NCBI GenBank assembly: GCA_043585095.1
Contig: CP121321.1
Span: 1,054,001 to 1,118,000, forward strand
DNA: 64,000 nucleotides
From: JANQIO01 sp043585095
GTDB lineage: Bacteria; Pseudomonadota; Gammaproteobacteria; Pseudomonadales; Halieaceae
Direction: 5' to 3'
Shown here one piece after another: positions 62,684 through 64,000 of this stretch. Positions within the stretch are counted from its first letter, which is position 1; the number at the start of each line of letters is the position of its first letter. The position numbers were made by a program, and so were the translations under genes. The notes beneath the pieces are model-generated. The model did not search any database, was not told where the DNA came from, and was given only the letters and a program-made list of their open reading frames with translations.

Positions 62684-64000
62684 ATGACCGCAGACGCGCA
62701 GAAGCAAACCCTCGGCTTCCAAACCGAGGCCAAACAACTGCTTCAGTTGATGATTCACTCGCTGTACAGCAATCGTGAGGTATTTCTCAGAGAGCTGATA
62801 TCCAACGCCAGCGATGCAGTCGACAAGCTGCGCTTTCAGGCGCTTGGCGACGAGACACTGTTAGAAGACGACCCTGAGTTTGCAGTCCGCGTCGATGTCG
62901 ATAAAGACGCGAAGACGATCAGCATCTCTGACAACGGGATTGGCATGAACCGCGATGACGTTATCGAGCACCTGGGCACGATTGCCAAGTCTGGCACTGC
63001 GCAGTTTCTGGAGAACCTGACCGGAGATCAGCAGAAAGATTCACAGCTCATTGGGCAGTTTGGCGTGGGCTTCTATTCTGCCTTTATCGTTGCTGACAGA
63101 GTGGAAGTACTTACCAGGCGCGCCGGCGATCCCACTGCTGCAGGCGTGCATTGGGAATCAACGGGAGAGGCAGATTTCTCCGTTGAAACCGTTGAGAAGG
63201 CCCAGCGCGGCACTACCGTCATTCTGCACCTGAAAAGTGACTGTGACGAGTTTGCCGATGACTTCCGCGTGCGCAGCGTGATCAAGAAGTACTCTGATCA
63301 TATTTCAGTACCGGTGATGATGGAAAAGCCTGCGGCTCCCGCCGCGGAAGAAAGCGACGACGCAGAAGCGGATACCGCTGCTCCGGAGTACGAAGCGATC
63401 AATGAAGCAACCGCGCTTTGGACCCGCTCTCGCAGTGAGGTCAGCGATGAAGAGTACAAGGCTTTTTATCAGCACGTGTCGCATGATTTTGAAGAGCCCA
63501 TGACCTGGAGTCACAACCGGGTTGAGGGCAAGCTTGAATACACTAGCCTTCTTTACATCCCCAAGCGCGCGCCCTTTGATATGTGGAACCGCGAAATGGT
63601 TCGCGGCCTCAAGCTGTACGTGCAGCGTACCTTTATCATGGACGATGCCGAGCAGTTCCTGCCGTTGTATCTGCGCTTTATAAAAGGTGTAGTCGACTCC
63701 AATGACCTGAGCCTGAACGTATCGCGGGAGATCCTCCAACAGGACCCCCAGGTCGATGCCATGCGTGCGGCGTTGACCAAGCGTGTACTGGACATGCTGG
63801 AAAAAATGGCCAAAAAGCAGCCTGAGGAATATCAGGCCTTCTGGGATGAGTTCGGACAGGTGCTGAAAGAAGGTCCTGCAGAAGACTTTAGTAACAAGGA
63901 AAAAATCGCCGGCCTGCTGCGCTTTTCTACAACCCATACCGATAGCGAAACACAGGATCAGTCATTAGCAGATTATCTGTCGCGACTGCAGGACGATCAG
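62684..64000 (+). CDS. htpG: Chaperone protein HtpG (Hsp90), 5' part
   Basis: The window ends inside this gene after 439 codons; bacterial HtpG is usually about 620-640 residues, so the C-terminal dimerisation domain is missing here only because of the cut. The N-terminal ATPase domain is complete: FQTEAKQLLQLMIHSLY, REVFLRELISNASDAVDKLR, ISISDNGIGM and GQFGVGFYSAFIVAD. The middle domain begins with the loop up to the SREILQQD region (SLNVSREILQQDPQVDAMR). HtpG is a cytosolic ATP-dependent chaperone. The start ATG follows ACGGAGACTCAC, and a sigma-32 promoter lies upstream. Confidence 0.95.
   Translation, partial: MTADAQKQTLGFQTEAKQLLQLMIHSLYSNREVFLRELISNASDAVDKLRFQALGDETLLEDDPEFAVRVDVDKDAKTISISDNGIGMNRDDVIEHLGTIAKSGTAQFLENLTGDQQKDSQLIGQFGVGFYSAFIVADRVEVLTRRAGDPTAAGVHWESTGEADFSVETVEKAQRGTTVILHLKSDCDEFADDFRVRSVIKKYSDHISVPVMMEKPAAPAAEESDDAEADTAAPEYEAINEATALWTRSRSEVSDEEYKAFYQHVSHDFEEPMTWSHNRVEGKLEYTSLLYIPKRAPFDMWNREMVRGLKLYVQRTFIMDDAEQFLPLYLRFIKGVVDSNDLSLNVSREILQQDPQVDAMRAALTKRVLDMLEKMAKKQPEEYQAFWDEFGQVLKEGPAEDFSNKEKIAGLLRFSTTHTDSETQDQSLADYLSRLQDDQ

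Overview
This window looks like ordinary chromosome from an aerobic gammaproteobacterium. Supporting features are a complete System I cytochrome c maturation operon, a smc-zipA-ligA cell-cycle cluster, and the gltA / sdhCDAB / sucAB-lpd-sucCD arrangement familiar from pseudomonads and relatives. IbpA, YtfJ, TtcA and the TesA/YbbA/YbbP trio are also recognisably gammaproteobacterial. DUF3604, paired acyl-CoA dehydrogenases and the long phosphate permeases would suit a marine member of the Cellvibrionales/Halieaceae (OM60/NOR5) type, but that placement is inference from gene content. I see no insertion sequence, phage gene, CRISPR array, tRNA or rRNA. Coding density is high and I found no frameshifted gene.

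Layout. 87-5651: a secreted TPR/TonB-C protein, then a minus-strand group (DUF3604 protein, small methyltransferase, MFS transporter). 5777-9711: a TetR regulator followed by a lipid-type catabolic operon (two adjacent acyl-CoA dehydrogenases and an SDR), with a promoter and a perfect palindrome in its leader. 9708-15016: a GAF/HD-GYP protein with a long insertion, a SPOR protein with internal 24-bp repeats, YtfJ, the small heat-shock protein IbpA and a voltage-gated-type ion channel. 15156-21606: PhzF-like isomerase, TesA, the YbbA/YbbP ABC exporter, and malate dehydrogenase overlapping a TetR gene. 21891-29844: ttcA directly abutting ccmABCDEFGHI. 30076-37475: smc, zipA, ligA and a lytic-transglycosylase-like lipoprotein. 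37723-46310: phoBR, pstSCAB and phoU as one phosphate block. 46446-50000: hisC, then convergent gltA with a downstream KAS III gene 3 nt away. 50419-61828: sdhCDAB-sucAB-lpd-sucCD, closed by a strong terminator. 61920-64000: a half-length GDT1/UPF0016 protein, a small unknown protein and the start of htpG, cut by the window end.

How it fits together. Citrate synthase, succinate dehydrogenase, 2-oxoglutarate dehydrogenase, succinyl-CoA synthetase and malate dehydrogenase make up most of the TCA cycle. The ccm operon matures the c-type cytochromes that receive its electrons. The phosphate block contains sensor, regulator, transporter and PhoU, with a candidate Pho box before phoB. Two heat-shock genes, ibpA and htpG, each have a near-consensus sigma-32 promoter with the same 14-nt spacer.

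The least explained signal is non-coding: about eight tandem 14-bp units at 14009-14121, directly upstream of and merging with the -35 element of the ibpA sigma-32 promoter. A ROSE-like hairpin lies in the same gene's 5' leader. Other points of interest are the gltA-KAS III operon, the beta-propeller-like insertion in PstC, the split HD-GYP domain, and possible RNA hairpins between the TCA operons. I did not find a convincing wholly new multi-gene system.
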